From Rhodococcus sp. 4CII (GTDB lineage: Bacteria; Actinomycetota; Actinomycetes; Mycobacteriales; Mycobacteriaceae), in the NCBI RefSeq assembly GCF_014256275.1, contig NZ_JACCFE010000002.1:3824001-3888000 (forward strand): a DNA stretch of 64,000 nt, read 5' to 3'. The notes under the pieces were generated by a model that saw nothing but the letters and a program-made list of their open reading frames with translations, did no database searches and was not told the origin of the DNA. Positions 24,667-34,649 of this stretch are shown one piece after another; within the stretch, counting starts at the first letter, position 1; every line of letters starts with the position of its first letter. Both the position numbers and the translations under genes were made by a program.

Positions 24667-25854
24667 TCAGATCACCCGGTCTCGACGCAGGCCGTCGATG
24701 TCTTCGTCGCTCAGCCCGAATTCGGCGAGCACCTCGGCCGTATCCTGCCCCAGCACCATCGGCGGCGCGTTCCGGATCGGCAGTGTCTCGTCGTCCACCC
24801 AGAACGGGCCGCGGACCAACGGCATCTCGCCGCCGTCCGAGGTGGCCACCGGCTGCACCATCTTCAGTGCCTGCACCTGCGGGTCGGCGAACGCCTGATC
24901 GATGGTGTGGACGGGTCCGCACGGGATGCCGGCCGCGCGAATGAGCGCCACCCAGTCGGCGGCAGGCCGCACGGACAGCAGTTCGAGAAGTTCCTTGGTG
25001 AGCCGATCGCGGTGCTCGAGTCGTGATTGGCCGGTGCGGTATTCGGGCCGGTCGGCGAGGGCGGGGTCCCCGAGAACGTGGCACAGTGCCTCCCAGTGCC
25101 GGTCCGATCCGGTGGCGATGATGATGGGAAAGTCGGCGGTCTCGAACGTGCCGTACGGCGTGATGGTGGGATGTGTGTTTCCGTTCGGCTCCGCGACGCG
25201 GCCGGTGCTCAGGTAGTCCTGCGCCTGGAACGACATGATCGACAGGGCCGATTCGAGCAGGGACGTCTGCACGTGATGACCGGCGCCGTCGCGTCCACGG
25301 GCCACGAGCGCCGCCGTGATGCCCAGCGCCGCATAGATACCGGACACCGTGTCGATGATCGGGATACCGACGCGCATCGGGGTGTGGTCGCCGGCGCCGG
25401 TCACCGACATCAGTCCCGACATGCCCTGCGCCACCTGGTCCAGACCGGGCGAGAACTGCTCGGGGCCGGTCGGGCCGAAACCGCTGACGCTCATGACGAT
25501 CACCCCGGGATTGTCCGCGGCGAGCGATTCCTGATCGAGTCCCATCTCGGCGAGGACGCCGGGGCGGAAGTTCTCCACGATGACGTCCACGCCGACGGCC
25601 ATGCGGCGCAGCAGGATCCGGCCCTGTTCGCTGCGCATGTCGAGTGCGACCGAGCGTTTGCCGCGGTTGACGGACGCGAAGTAGAGGCTGTCGCTGCCGT
25701 CGAACGGCGGCCACTGCCGGGAACTGTCACCACCGGAACGGGTCTCGACCTTGATGATGTCGGCGCCGAAATCGGACAACAGCGCCGTGCACAGCGGGCC
25801 GGCGAGCGCGCGCGTGAGGTCGAGGACCCGGATCCCGCTGAGCAACTGGTTCAT
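24667..25854 (-). CDS. CaiB/BaiF-family (class III) CoA-transferase
   Basis: A 395-residue CoA-transferase with the family pattern LLSGIRVLDLTRALAGPLCT, the catalytic-loop region containing Asp in SVALDMRSEQGR and VENFRPGVLAEMGL, and GISGFGPTGP-like VSGFGPTGPEQ. It moves CoA between acyl-CoA and a free carboxylic acid. ATG 25854 with GAGGATC upstream is chosen over a longer frame. It converges with the amidase (20-base gap) and is divergent from xdhC. It probably activates an organic acid made by the neighbouring catabolic island. The acid cannot be named. Confidence 0.88.
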   Translation of the reverse strand: MNQLLSGIRVLDLTRALAGPLCTALLSDFGADIIKVETRSGGDSSRQWPPFDGSDSLYFASVNRGKRSVALDMRSEQGRILLRRMAVGVDVIVENFRPGVLAEMGLDQESLAADNPGVIVMSVSGFGPTGPEQFSPGLDQVAQGMSGLMSVTGAGDHTPMRVGIPIIDTVSGIYAALGITAALVARGRDGAGHHVQTSLLESALSIMSFQAQDYLSTGRVAEPNGNTHPTITPYGTFETADFPIIIATGSDRHWEALCHVLGDPALADRPEYRTGQSRLEHRDRLTKELLELLSVRPAADWVALIRAAGIPCGPVHTIDQAFADPQVQALKMVQPVATSDGGEMPLVRGPFWVDDETLPIRNAPPMVLGQDTAEVLAEFGLSDEDIDGLRRDRVI

Positions 25855-26037
25855 GGTGGATCCTCGGTTCTCTGTGAAGGAAGGGAGACGGTCCGAGAAT
25901 TGCGGACTCGCCGAGCGATAGCGATGGCGAGAATGCACAAGCGGCCGCTGCGGATTTCGGCGCTTTGTGTGCCACGACGGCGGGTCGTCGCCGGTTAGCG
26001 TGGGTTAGCCGAAGAAGCACCCGAGGAGGACGAGACG

Positions 26038-27141
26038 ATGCGCGACATCCTGACGGGCCTGGAATCGTGGTTCGACCGCGGCGAGAACTTCGCCCTCGCC
26101 ACGGTGGTGCGCACCTGGAAGTCGTCCCCGCGGGCGCCGGGCGCGGCGATGGCCGTGTCGCAGTCCGGCGAGGTGCTCGGCAGCGTGTCCGGTGGCTGCG
26201 TCGAGAGCGCGCTGTACGAGACGGCGCGGGACGTGCTCGCCGACGGGCGCAGCCGCACCGAGGTCTTCTGTGTGGCGGACGACGACGCCATCGGTGTCGG
26301 CCTGACGTGCGGCGGCACCATCGAGGTGTTCGTGCAGCGGATCGGGCCCGTCGACTTTCAGGATTTCGCGTCCGTGGCGCGGCGGATCCGCGGCGGCGAG
26401 TCGATCGCCGTCGTGACGGAGACCGGCGACGGTGCCCGGACCCGCCGCTGCGTGATCGCCTCGGACGGGCCGGTGGGCGACCTCGAGCTGTCCGAGACCG
26501 ATGTCGAGAGCGTCCGTCGTCGACTCGACGCCGGCGAGTCGGTCGTGTATCAGCTGCAGTCGGACACGGTGTGCATGGTCGAGATCTTCGCGCCGCCACC
26601 GCGGATGTACGTCTTCGGTGCCATCGACTTCGCCGCCGCCATGTGCACACTGGGCGCGTTCGCGGGCTACCACGTCACGGTGATCGACGCCCGCGCCGTC
26701 TTCGCGACCCGCGCCCGGTTCCCGGACGCCGACGACGTCGTCGTGATGTGGCCGCACCGGTTCCTCGAGACGGCACCGGTAGACCACCGGACCGTCCTCG
26801 CCGTGCTGACCCACGACGAGAAATTCGACATTCCGCTGCTGCGGCTCGCCCTGCGATCGGACGCGGCGTACATCGGGGCGATGGGCAGCCGGGCCACGCA
26901 CGAACGCCGCGTCGCGCTGCTGCGGGAACAGGGCACGACCGCCCGGGAACTGGCGCGACTGCATTCGCCGATCGGCCTCGACCTGGGCGCCCGCACCCCC
27001 GAGGAGACGGCCGTGTCGATCCTCGCCGAGATGATGAAGACGACCCGCGGCACGTCGGGGCGGGGGCTCCAGCAGCTCACCGGTCCGATCCACCGCGACG
27101 CGCCGGCCGGGACCGGCAGACCCGCCGAGTGCACCGTGTGA
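26038..27141 (+). CDS. XdhC/CoxF-family molybdenum cofactor maturation protein
   Basis: A 367-residue XdhC protein. The N-terminal domain contains VSGGCVESALYE and the CGGTIEVF motif; the C-terminal Rossmann domain has MYVFGAIDFAAAMC and YIGAMGSR. XdhC proteins bind molybdenum cofactor, help sulfurate it, and insert it into xanthine-dehydrogenase-type enzymes. One such enzyme is encoded 3.5 kb downstream on the same strand. The start ATG has GAGGAGGA upstream. The usual Rossmann glycine pattern reads VFGAID here, slightly atypical. It is followed by the PucR regulator and NCS2 permease. Confidence 0.88.
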   Translation: MRDILTGLESWFDRGENFALATVVRTWKSSPRAPGAAMAVSQSGEVLGSVSGGCVESALYETARDVLADGRSRTEVFCVADDDAIGVGLTCGGTIEVFVQRIGPVDFQDFASVARRIRGGESIAVVTETGDGARTRRCVIASDGPVGDLELSETDVESVRRRLDAGESVVYQLQSDTVCMVEIFAPPPRMYVFGAIDFAAAMCTLGAFAGYHVTVIDARAVFATRARFPDADDVVVMWPHRFLETAPVDHRTVLAVLTHDEKFDIPLLRLALRSDAAYIGAMGSRATHERRVALLREQGTTARELARLHSPIGLDLGARTPEETAVSILAEMMKTTRGTSGRGLQQLTGPIHRDAPAGTGRPAECTV

Positions 27142-27232
27142 GCAGCGTTTGACGCCCGTTCGGGTGGGGACTTATGGTCACACTTTCGCGCCGTCCGGGG
27201 CGAGTGTCGGATCAGGTGAGCAGGGTGTTGCA

Positions 27233-28927
27233 GTGACGACGAGGGATGTCGGCGGTTCCGCTGCCGGGTTCCGCGCCGCCGCCGCGACCGGGCCGGGGCC
27301 CGACCTTCCTCCGCAGTCGTTCGCCGATGTGCTGGCGTCCGATCTGCTCGTCTCCCCGACGCTGGTCGCCGGCAGCGAGGGCACCATCCGTGAGGTGTCG
27401 AGTGTCGCCGTGGCGGCGGTGCCGGACATCGGACCGTGGCTCCGGACCGGACAGTTGCTGATCACCACCACGTCGGTGCTCGGCCGGCTGGTCGAGCCGA
27501 TCGGGGCGTTTCTCACCCGCCTCGACCGGCGGGGCGTCGCCGGGCTCGCGGTCCGGCTCGACGACGACACCGCCGCGCTCCCGGCCGAGATGTGCGATGC
27601 GGCCGACGAACTCGGGTTTCCCGTCGTCGTGGTTTCCGATCTGTATCCGCAGGCGCACCCGCTCGCCGGTGACCTCGCGGCGTTGTCGGCCCGGCAGGTC
27701 GACGCCGTTTTCGAGGCGGACCGGTTGCGCAGAGTGCTCGTCGACGTCGTGATGGCCGGCGGCGGGTTCGCCGAACTGTCCGTCGCCGTGGCCCGGGAAC
27801 TGGGCGGCGCCGTGCTGATCACCACCCCTGACGGACGTCAGTTGTGCCGCGCCGGCGACGAGTCGGAGCTGACTCGGCTGGCATCGAGCGCGGCGCTCGA
27901 CTCCACCGGGCGGGTCCGCACCGATTCCACCGAGGGCGGTCTCGGTCTGCACCGGCTGGGCGACGAGTCCATCGCGGTGTCGGCGATTTCGGCCAACGGC
28001 ATCGATCACGGGCGGCTGGTGCAGTTCAGTACCGGACGGCAACTGCGCAGCGAAGACCTGTACCTCGTCGAGCAGGCGGCGGCCGTGTGCGCCCTGGTCG
28101 TCGCCCGCGAACTGGTGGTCTCCTCGGTGGAGGAGAAGCACCGCGCCAACTTCATCCGCGACCTGCTGCTCGGCCGCGGCGGCGAGCACGAGCACGTCGT
28201 CGCGCACGCCAAGACGTTCGGCTGGGATCTGGACCGTCCGGTGGTCGTCGTGGTGATCGAACCCGATCCGGTCGGTGAGGACGAACCGTCGATGCCCCGG
28301 ATGCCGCTCGTCGAACGGCAGGCGCGGGCATTCACGAGTGCCGTCGCGGGCCGCGACACCGGCGCCGCCGTCACCGCGCTGGCGACGGAGACGGTGATCC
28401 TCATGGGTGTCGGCACCGACACGATGAACCTCGTCCACGAACTCGTCGCCACCGTGCGCGGCGCCGGCGGCGGTGGTCGCCGGCCGTTCGGGGTGGGCGT
28501 GTCCCGGCCGACGGACTCGGTCGACGGCATCCCCGCTCTCTACGGTCAGGCCCGGACCGCGCTGAAGGTGGGGCGGCAGATCACCGGTGCCTGGGCGGTG
28601 ACGCATTTCGACGACCTCGGCGTCTACCGGCTGCTGAGCCTCGTCGAGGACGACCGCGAACTCGAGTCGTTCGCGCAGGAGACCCTGCGTGAGCTGACGG
28701 CGGACACATCCGAGGCGCAGGACATGCGGCGCACCCTGGAGGTGCTGCTCGCCACCAACATCAACATCGCCGAAACCGCACGTCAACTGCACTTTCACTA
28801 CAACACCCTGCGGTACCGGGTGGTGAAGCTGGAGAAGATGCTCGGGTCGTTCACCGAGCACCCCGAACTGCGCCTCGACCTGTCTCTCGCCCTCAAGATC
28901 ATGGCGATGCGCGGCATCAATTCCTAA
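27233..28927 (+). CDS. PucR-family transcriptional regulator
   Basis: A 564-residue regulator with an N-terminal PucR purine-catabolism-type domain (about residues 15-140, with LVSPTLVAG and PWLRTGQLLITT), a central sensor region, and a C-terminal PucR helix-turn-helix (NIAETARQLHFHYNTLRYRV). PucR-type proteins usually activate purine, allantoin or other N-compound catabolism genes. GTG 27233 is preferred because the open frame before it (from 27149) lacks a ribosome site and looks non-coding; the exact start is uncertain. It lies between xdhC and the nucleobase permease and probably controls the Mo-hydroxylase island. Confidence 0.87.
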   Translation: MTTRDVGGSAAGFRAAAATGPGPDLPPQSFADVLASDLLVSPTLVAGSEGTIREVSSVAVAAVPDIGPWLRTGQLLITTTSVLGRLVEPIGAFLTRLDRRGVAGLAVRLDDDTAALPAEMCDAADELGFPVVVVSDLYPQAHPLAGDLAALSARQVDAVFEADRLRRVLVDVVMAGGGFAELSVAVARELGGAVLITTPDGRQLCRAGDESELTRLASSAALDSTGRVRTDSTEGGLGLHRLGDESIAVSAISANGIDHGRLVQFSTGRQLRSEDLYLVEQAAAVCALVVARELVVSSVEEKHRANFIRDLLLGRGGEHEHVVAHAKTFGWDLDRPVVVVVIEPDPVGEDEPSMPRMPLVERQARAFTSAVAGRDTGAAVTALATETVILMGVGTDTMNLVHELVATVRGAGGGGRRPFGVGVSRPTDSVDGIPALYGQARTALKVGRQITGAWAVTHFDDLGVYRLLSLVEDDRELESFAQETLRELTADTSEAQDMRRTLEVLLATNINIAETARQLHFHYNTLRYRVVKLEKMLGSFTEHPELRLDLSLALKIMAMRGINS

Positions 28928-29091
28928 AGTTGCCAATTTCGCCGGGCACGCGCTGGCAGATTCCTCTCACGCCGGGTGGCTGACGCTGTAATAACGTTTC
29001 CCTCCTATCGAGGTGCAACTGTGACATGCGGCACATCATCGAAGCTGGCCGCCGGCACTCCTGCACCGTCACCTGTCTGAAAGGTCCCCCT

Positions 29092-30519
29092 ATGCCTATC
29101 TGGACACTGCACGGAGATGGCAAGACCATCGCGCCCGGGGAGGTCGTCGCTCCGAGCGAACGCCTCAGCTGGGGTCGCACGATCGGACTCGGCGGGCAGC
29201 ACGTGGTCTCGATGTTCGGGGCCACGTTCGTCTTCCCGATCATCATGGGTCTCAATCCTCAACTGGCCGTGATGATGTCGGGGTTCTGCACCCTGTTCTT
29301 CCTGCTGGTCGTCAAGGGCCGGATTCCCAGCTACCTGGGAACGTCGGCCGCATTCGTCGGCGGCATCGCCGCCATCCGCGCGCAGGGCGGCACGTCGGCG
29401 CAGGTGACGGGCGCAATCCTGGTATCCGGCCTCGTGCTCGCCGGCATCGGCGTGCTGATCCACTTCCTCGGCGGCGGGGTGGTGTTCAAGATCCTCCCGC
29501 CGGTGGTCACCGGGGCCGTCGTCATGCTGATCGGGTTCAACCTGGCACCGGTGGTGGCCGGAACGTACTGGCCACAGGACCAGTGGGTCGCGTTGACGGT
29601 GATGGTCGTGCTGGTGGTGGCGAGCGTCGCACTGCGCGGATTCCTCGGGCGGGTCGCGATCTTCCTGACGCTGCTCTTCGGATACGTGCTGTCGTGGGTG
29701 CTCGACCTGACGACCGGCATGATCACCTCGTACGACCCGGTCGCCGGCGCAGTCACCGAACACTTCCGCGTCAACTGGGACGGCGTCTCCTCGGCGTCGT
29801 GGATCGGGCTGCCACCGTTCTCCGACGAGGCGAACGGCATCGTGGGCATCCATGCGCCGTCGTTCAGTCTCACGTTCATCGTCCTCGTGCTGCCCGGTGT
29901 GATCGCCCTGATCGCGGAGAACGCCGGACACGTCAAGGCCGTCGCCGAGATCACCAAGACCGACCTGGACCCGATGATGGGACGTGCCCTGATCGGTGAC
30001 GGCCTGGCCACCACCATCGCGACCAGCGTCGGAGGATCCCCCACCACGACGTACGCGGAGAACATCGGCGTCATGGCCGCGACCAAGGTGTACTCGACCG
30101 CCGCGTATGCCGCGGCCGGTGTGATCGCGATGCTGCTGGGCTTCTCCCCCAAGTTCGGTGCCGTCATCTCGGCGACCCCCGGCGGCGTGCTCGGCGGAAT
30201 CACGGTGGTGCTCTACGGGATCATCGGCCTGCTCGGCGCGAAGATCTGGAAGGAGAACGGCGTCGACTTCGGCAATCCGCTCAACCTGATGCCCATCGCC
30301 GCCGGCCTGATCATCGCGATCGGTGACACGGAGTTGAAGTTCAACGACACGTTCTCCCTGAGCGGCATCGCGCTCGGCACGATCGTGGTGATCGGGATGT
30401 ACCACCTGTGCCGCGTCATCGCCCCGAAGGATGCCGACGACGCCGGTACCGGCCGTCACCACCCGAAGCCGACCGCGGACGACGGAACCGTGCCGGACCG
30501 GGTAGGCCAGCTCACGTGA
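29092..30519 (+). CDS. NCS2-family nucleobase:cation symporter
   Basis: A 475-residue permease of the uracil/xanthine (NCS2) family with about twelve to fourteen helices. Signatures are LGGQHVVSMFGATFVFP, FKILPPVVTGAVVMLIGFNL, ENAGHVKAVAEIT (substrate-site Glu region) and GDGLATTIATSVGGSPTTTYAEN. ATG 29092 is chosen behind GAAAGGT. It should import a purine, pyrimidine or related ring by proton symport. Its position directly before the molybdenum hydroxylase genes suggests it brings in that enzyme's substrate. The polar C-terminal tail is 45 residues. Confidence 0.9.
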   Translation: MPIWTLHGDGKTIAPGEVVAPSERLSWGRTIGLGGQHVVSMFGATFVFPIIMGLNPQLAVMMSGFCTLFFLLVVKGRIPSYLGTSAAFVGGIAAIRAQGGTSAQVTGAILVSGLVLAGIGVLIHFLGGGVVFKILPPVVTGAVVMLIGFNLAPVVAGTYWPQDQWVALTVMVVLVVASVALRGFLGRVAIFLTLLFGYVLSWVLDLTTGMITSYDPVAGAVTEHFRVNWDGVSSASWIGLPPFSDEANGIVGIHAPSFSLTFIVLVLPGVIALIAENAGHVKAVAEITKTDLDPMMGRALIGDGLATTIATSVGGSPTTTYAENIGVMAATKVYSTAAYAAAGVIAMLLGFSPKFGAVISATPGGVLGGITVVLYGIIGLLGAKIWKENGVDFGNPLNLMPIAAGLIIAIGDTELKFNDTFSLSGIALGTIVVIGMYHLCRVIAPKDADDAGTGRHHPKPTADDGTVPDRVGQLT

Positions 30520-30540
30520 TCTGCCAGCGTCAGCACGTGA

Positions 30541-30563
30541 GTTTTGTCACTAGTTCACGAAAC
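30541..30563. promoter_or_regulatory. Imperfect palindrome before the Mo-hydroxylase operon
   Basis: GTTTTGTCA and TCACGAAAC arms (7 of 9 positions complementary, one further G-T) around CTAGT. It lies 33 bases before the medium-subunit start, in an AT-richer patch, and is a plausible operator for the PucR regulator or another factor. Confidence 0.35.
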
Positions 30564-30595
30564 GTCGAGCGTACGATGCGGGCAGGATCTGAGGA

Positions 30596-31507
30596 ATGAA
30601 ACCGTCGCCACTGACCTATCACCGACCTCGGTCGATCGACGAGGCCTGTCAGATCCTCGCGGACGTGGCTCACGAGGGCAAGGTGCTCGCCGGTGGGCAG
30701 TCGCTGATCCCGTTGCTGTCGATGCGGCTGGCCGCGCCGGCGCACCTCGTCGACATCGGATCGATCCCCCGGCTGGACGCGGTGTCGTCGTCACGCGAGT
30801 TCGGCGTCACGTTCGACGCGCTGACCACCCATTCGGTGCTCGAAGCCGACCGCGGCGCCGCACAGGTGCAGCCGTTGATCGGCCGCGGGCTGCGTCTGGT
30901 CGCGCACCCGACCATCCGCAACCGCGGCACGACGGTCGGCTCGATCGTGCACGCCGACCCGTCCGCGGAGATGCCGGCGGTGCTCGCCCTGCTCGGCGGT
31001 TCGATCACCGTCCGTTCGGTCCGCGGGGTCCGGGAGATCCCGTCGAGCGACCTGTTTGCCGGACCGCTCGAAAGCACCTTGGAGCCGGACGAGATCGCGA
31101 CCAGCGTCACGGTCCCCGCCGCCCGGCCCGGGGTCGGGACGGCCATCGACGAGATCGCCCGCAGACACGGCGACTACGCGCTCGTCGGAGTCGTGGCGCA
31201 GATGCGGGTCGAGGGCGGTGCCGTGGCGCAGGCCCGGATGACGTACATCTCGGCTGGCGAACTCGGTGAGGTCGTCGACTACACGGACATCCTCCGGGGC
31301 GCGTCCGCGACGGACGACCGGGACCCGTTGTGGCGGAACCTGTCCGAGTTCGCGCGGGAGCGGATCGACACCGAACCGGACATCCACGCCACGGCGCGGT
31401 ACCGGTCGCAGTTGGTGGCGGCGCTGACCGCCCGGGTCGGGTTCGCGGCCGCACAGGATGCAGTACTCGACGGTGCCGCCGTGCACGCGTCGGCGGGAGG
31501 AAGGTGA
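30596..31507 (+). CDS. FAD subunit of a molybdenum hydroxylase (CoxM/XdhB-like)
   Basis: A 303-residue FAD-binding subunit of the xanthine dehydrogenase/CO dehydrogenase family. FAD-contact motifs are LAGGQSLIPLLSMRLA and the TIRNRGTTVGSIVHADPSAE loop, with a C-terminal CO-dehydrogenase flavoprotein domain from about residue 180. It passes electrons from the iron-sulfur subunit to an acceptor. The ATG follows CTGAGGA closely. It is the first of four overlapping genes (FAD, 2Fe-2S, Mo, CoxG) in the coxMSL-G order. Confidence 0.92.
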   Translation: MKPSPLTYHRPRSIDEACQILADVAHEGKVLAGGQSLIPLLSMRLAAPAHLVDIGSIPRLDAVSSSREFGVTFDALTTHSVLEADRGAAQVQPLIGRGLRLVAHPTIRNRGTTVGSIVHADPSAEMPAVLALLGGSITVRSVRGVREIPSSDLFAGPLESTLEPDEIATSVTVPAARPGVGTAIDEIARRHGDYALVGVVAQMRVEGGAVAQARMTYISAGELGEVVDYTDILRGASATDDRDPLWRNLSEFARERIDTEPDIHATARYRSQLVAALTARVGFAAAQDAVLDGAAVHASAGGR

Positions 31508-31509
31508 CC

Positions 31510-32154
31510 ATGGCAAGGGTCAAGCAGAGCATCGACGAGCAACTCGCCGAGCTGCACGAGGAGACCGGCGAACAGCACGTCGCGGTGACGTTCACGCTCA
31601 ACGCGGTGACGCAGACGGTGCTGCTGCCGTCGCGCACGCTCGCGTCCGACGCGATCCGGCACCATCTGCGCCAGACGGGAACACACGTCGGCTGCGAGCA
31701 CGGGGTCTGCGGCGCCTGCACCGTGCTGCTCGACGGCAAGCCGGTGCGGTCGTGCCTGGTGCTCGCGGCGAGTCTGGAGGGCCGGGAGGTCACCACCGTC
31801 GAGGGTCTCGTCGAACCCGACGGCACCCTGCACCCGGTGCAGCAGGCGTTCATCGACTGTCACGGCCTGCAATGCGGTTTCTGCACGCCGGGTTTCGTCA
31901 CCACCATCGCCGCGTTCCTCGAGGAGAACGATTCGCCCACCCGCGAGGAGGCCACCGACGCGATCGCGGGCAACCTCTGCCGGTGCACCGGATACCAGAA
32001 CATCCGCGCGGCCGTGCTGCGTGCCGCGGAGATCAAGCGCGAGCGTTCGGGCGAATTCCCGCTCGGCAAGGACGACGAGGCGGCACGCGCCTCACTCGAC
32101 CCGAAGGTCCGGGGCACCACCAACCCCGTCGGGGGAAGGGCAGGGCGAGCATGA
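31510..32154 (+). CDS. [2Fe-2S] subunit of the molybdenum hydroxylase (CoxS-like)
   Basis: A 214-residue iron-sulfur subunit. The first cluster motif is GCEHGVCGACTVLLDGKPVRSC (written here as C-x4-C-x2-C then Cys), and the second is CGFCTPGF with CRCTGYQN. The N-terminal 25 residues before the beta-grasp fold and about 40 C-terminal residues are extra compared with minimal CoxS proteins. ATG 31510 lies behind GGAAGGTGA and two bases after the previous stop. Its stop overlaps the large-subunit start as ATGA. Confidence 0.93.
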   Translation: MARVKQSIDEQLAELHEETGEQHVAVTFTLNAVTQTVLLPSRTLASDAIRHHLRQTGTHVGCEHGVCGACTVLLDGKPVRSCLVLAASLEGREVTTVEGLVEPDGTLHPVQQAFIDCHGLQCGFCTPGFVTTIAAFLEENDSPTREEATDAIAGNLCRCTGYQNIRAAVLRAAEIKRERSGEFPLGKDDEAARASLDPKVRGTTNPVGGRAGRA

Positions 32155-34649
32155 GCTTCACGAAACCCCGCACCACGCCGGCTGGCACGAAGGACACCGG
32201 GACACCCGCCGAATCCGAGAAGCTGTTCGGCAAGCCGATTCCCCGCAGCGAGGACGCCCGCCTGCTCAGCGGTCAGGGCCGTTACCTCGACGACCTGGGC
32301 CACAACGCACTCATCGCCGCGTTCGTCCGATCGCCGCACGCGCACGCCCGCATCACGGCGATCGACATCGATGCCGCCCTGGATCTGCCCGGCGTGCACG
32401 CGATCTACACGTACGACGACCTGGTGGACGACTCCCCGGAGATGGCCGAGAATCTGCCGCTCCTCATTCCGCACCCGGCGATCACCGCCCCGCGCAACGG
32501 GTATCCGCTCGCCAAGGATGAGGTGAACCACGTCGGCGAGGCGATCGCGATGGTGGTCGCCGACAACCGGTACGTCGCCGAGGACGCGTGCGCCAAGATC
32601 GACGTCACGTACGAGATGCTGGCACCGGTCGTGGGCATCGACGTGGCGCGGCAGGCGGAGAACGCCGTGCACCCGGATGTCCCCGACAACGTGGCGGCGC
32701 ACCTGCAGCACGGCTTCGGCGACGTGGACGCCGAACTGGCGAAGGCACCGCACCGGCTCACCCTGAACCTCGAGATCGAGCGGTCGGCGTCGATGCCGAT
32801 GGAGGGCAAGGGCGTCTACGCCCGCTGGGACACCGACGAGCAGGCGCTCACGTTCTGGACATCCACGCAGACGTCGACGTCGGCGCGCGCCGCGATCGCG
32901 GCCCGACTGAAGATGGCGCACAACAAGGTCCACTGCATCGCCCCCGATGTCGGCGGCGGCTTCGGCGTCAAGATCGTCCACCCGTGGCCGGAGGAGGTCA
33001 TGGTGACCTGGGCCGCGCGGCGACTCGGGACGGCGGGCATCTCCAGCGAGGTCAAATGGGTCGAGGACCGGCGCGAGCACTTCGTGTCGAGCGCGCACGA
33101 GCGCGGCCAGGTCCAGGAGGTGACGGTCGGCTTCGACGACGAGGGCACTCTCCTCGCGTTCGACTTCACGTTCTGGCACGACAACGGCGCCTACCTGCCG
33201 TACGGCATCATCGTCATGCTGAACACGTCCACGCAGGTGCTCGGACCATACAAGCCGAGATCGTTCCGGGTGGACGCGTACTCGCTGTACACGAACACCG
33301 TCATTGTCACGCCGTATCGCGGCGCCGGCCGCCCCCAGGCCGTGTTCGCGATGGAACGGGCGATGGACGCCATCGCGAAGTATCTCGGCAAGGACGTCAT
33401 CGAGGTCCGCGAGCACAACTTCATCCGTCCCGAGGAGATGCCGTACGACTTCCACCTCACGTTCCAGGACGGCCGCCCGCTGATTTACGACACCGGCGAC
33501 TACCAGGCCGGTATCGACAAGCTCAAGAAGCTCATCGACTGGGACGGGTTCGCCGAGTACAAGAAGCAGGCGAAGGCCGAGGGCCGGGCCGTGGGCATCG
33601 GGATCGGCGCGTACGTGGAGGGCACCGGTCCGGGCCCGTACGAGGGCGCCCACGTCCTCGTCGAGACGTCCGGGAAGGTCAAGGCCGCAACGGGGCTGAC
33701 CACCCAGGGGCAGGGCCATCAGACGGCGTTCGCGCAGATCGTCGCGGACGACCTCGGCGTGCCCGTCACCGACGTCGAGATCGTCACCGGCGACACCCGC
33801 CGATTCGGTTATGCCGTCGGCACGTTCGCGTCCCGCGGCGCCGTCATGTCCGGTTCGGCGTTTCACGTGGCCGCGCAGATGGTGGCGGAGAAGGCCCGCA
33901 CGATCGCCGGGGAGGCACTGAACCTCGATCCCGCCGAACTGGAACTGCGTGGTGGGCACGTGTGCAAGATCGGCACGCTGCCCGGCGCCGAGGGCACGTC
34001 CATCTCGCTGGGTGTGGTCGCCGTGCTGTCGAACCCGCTGCGGTACGCGTTCGACGACGCATCCAGGCAGGCCACCGGGTTCGCGAAAGCCGACACGGAC
34101 ATGACGATTCCGCCGGTCCGCGAGGGTGAGCAACCCGGACTCGAGGCCACCGGCTACTACTCGCCGCCGACGTCGACGTTCGCGTCCGGCGTGCACGCGG
34201 CCATCGTCGAAACCGATCCGGTGACGGCGGAGATCCACGTGCGGCGGTACGCGGTGATCCACGACTGCGGCAACGTCATCAACCCGCGGATCGTCGAGGG
34301 CCAGGTCATGGGCGCCGTCGCGCAGGGTGTCGGCGGCGCGCTGTACGAGAAGATCGTCTACGACGAGCACGGGCAGATGCTCAACGCGTCGTACATGGAC
34401 TTCCTGATGCCCTTCGTCACCGAGATGCCCGACTCCCTCGAGATGGACCACACCGTCACCCCGTCCGCCCTCAATCCCCTCGGAATGAAGGGCGCGGGCG
34501 AGGCCGGGGTGATCCCGACCTCCGCCGTCATCGCGGCGGCGATCGAGGACGCGGAAGGCTTCCCCATCACGTCCATGCCGATATCCCCTTCGGAGTTGTT
34601 CGAGCTTCGCCTCGCGCACGCGTCGTCACAGAGCAAGGAGAACGAATGA
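32151..34649 (+). CDS. Molybdopterin-binding large subunit, xanthine dehydrogenase/form II CoxL-like
   Basis: An 832-residue catalytic subunit. Domains are a/b-hammerhead (about 25-140), then two molybdopterin domains. The active-site loop reads TPYRGAGRP, the form II/aldehyde-oxidase type, not the AYRCSFR of true form I CO dehydrogenase. The catalytic glutamate lies in MKGAGEAGVIP near the C-terminus, and GQGHQTAFAQI is the cofactor loop. It therefore hydroxylates a carbon next to N or O in an organic substrate, and CO is unlikely. The start ATG overlaps the small-subunit stop. With the NCS2 permease and hydantoinase genes nearby, an N-heterocycle is the best guess. Confidence 0.92.
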   Translation: MSFTKPRTTPAGTKDTGTPAESEKLFGKPIPRSEDARLLSGQGRYLDDLGHNALIAAFVRSPHAHARITAIDIDAALDLPGVHAIYTYDDLVDDSPEMAENLPLLIPHPAITAPRNGYPLAKDEVNHVGEAIAMVVADNRYVAEDACAKIDVTYEMLAPVVGIDVARQAENAVHPDVPDNVAAHLQHGFGDVDAELAKAPHRLTLNLEIERSASMPMEGKGVYARWDTDEQALTFWTSTQTSTSARAAIAARLKMAHNKVHCIAPDVGGGFGVKIVHPWPEEVMVTWAARRLGTAGISSEVKWVEDRREHFVSSAHERGQVQEVTVGFDDEGTLLAFDFTFWHDNGAYLPYGIIVMLNTSTQVLGPYKPRSFRVDAYSLYTNTVIVTPYRGAGRPQAVFAMERAMDAIAKYLGKDVIEVREHNFIRPEEMPYDFHLTFQDGRPLIYDTGDYQAGIDKLKKLIDWDGFAEYKKQAKAEGRAVGIGIGAYVEGTGPGPYEGAHVLVETSGKVKAATGLTTQGQGHQTAFAQIVADDLGVPVTDVEIVTGDTRRFGYAVGTFASRGAVMSGSAFHVAAQMVAEKARTIAGEALNLDPAELELRGGHVCKIGTLPGAEGTSISLGVVAVLSNPLRYAFDDASRQATGFAKADTDMTIPPVREGEQPGLEATGYYSPPTSTFASGVHAAIVETDPVTAEIHVRRYAVIHDCGNVINPRIVEGQVMGAVAQGVGGALYEKIVYDEHGQMLNASYMDFLMPFVTEMPDSLEMDHTVTPSALNPLGMKGAGEAGVIPTSAVIAAAIEDAEGFPITSMPISPSELFELRLAHASSQSKENE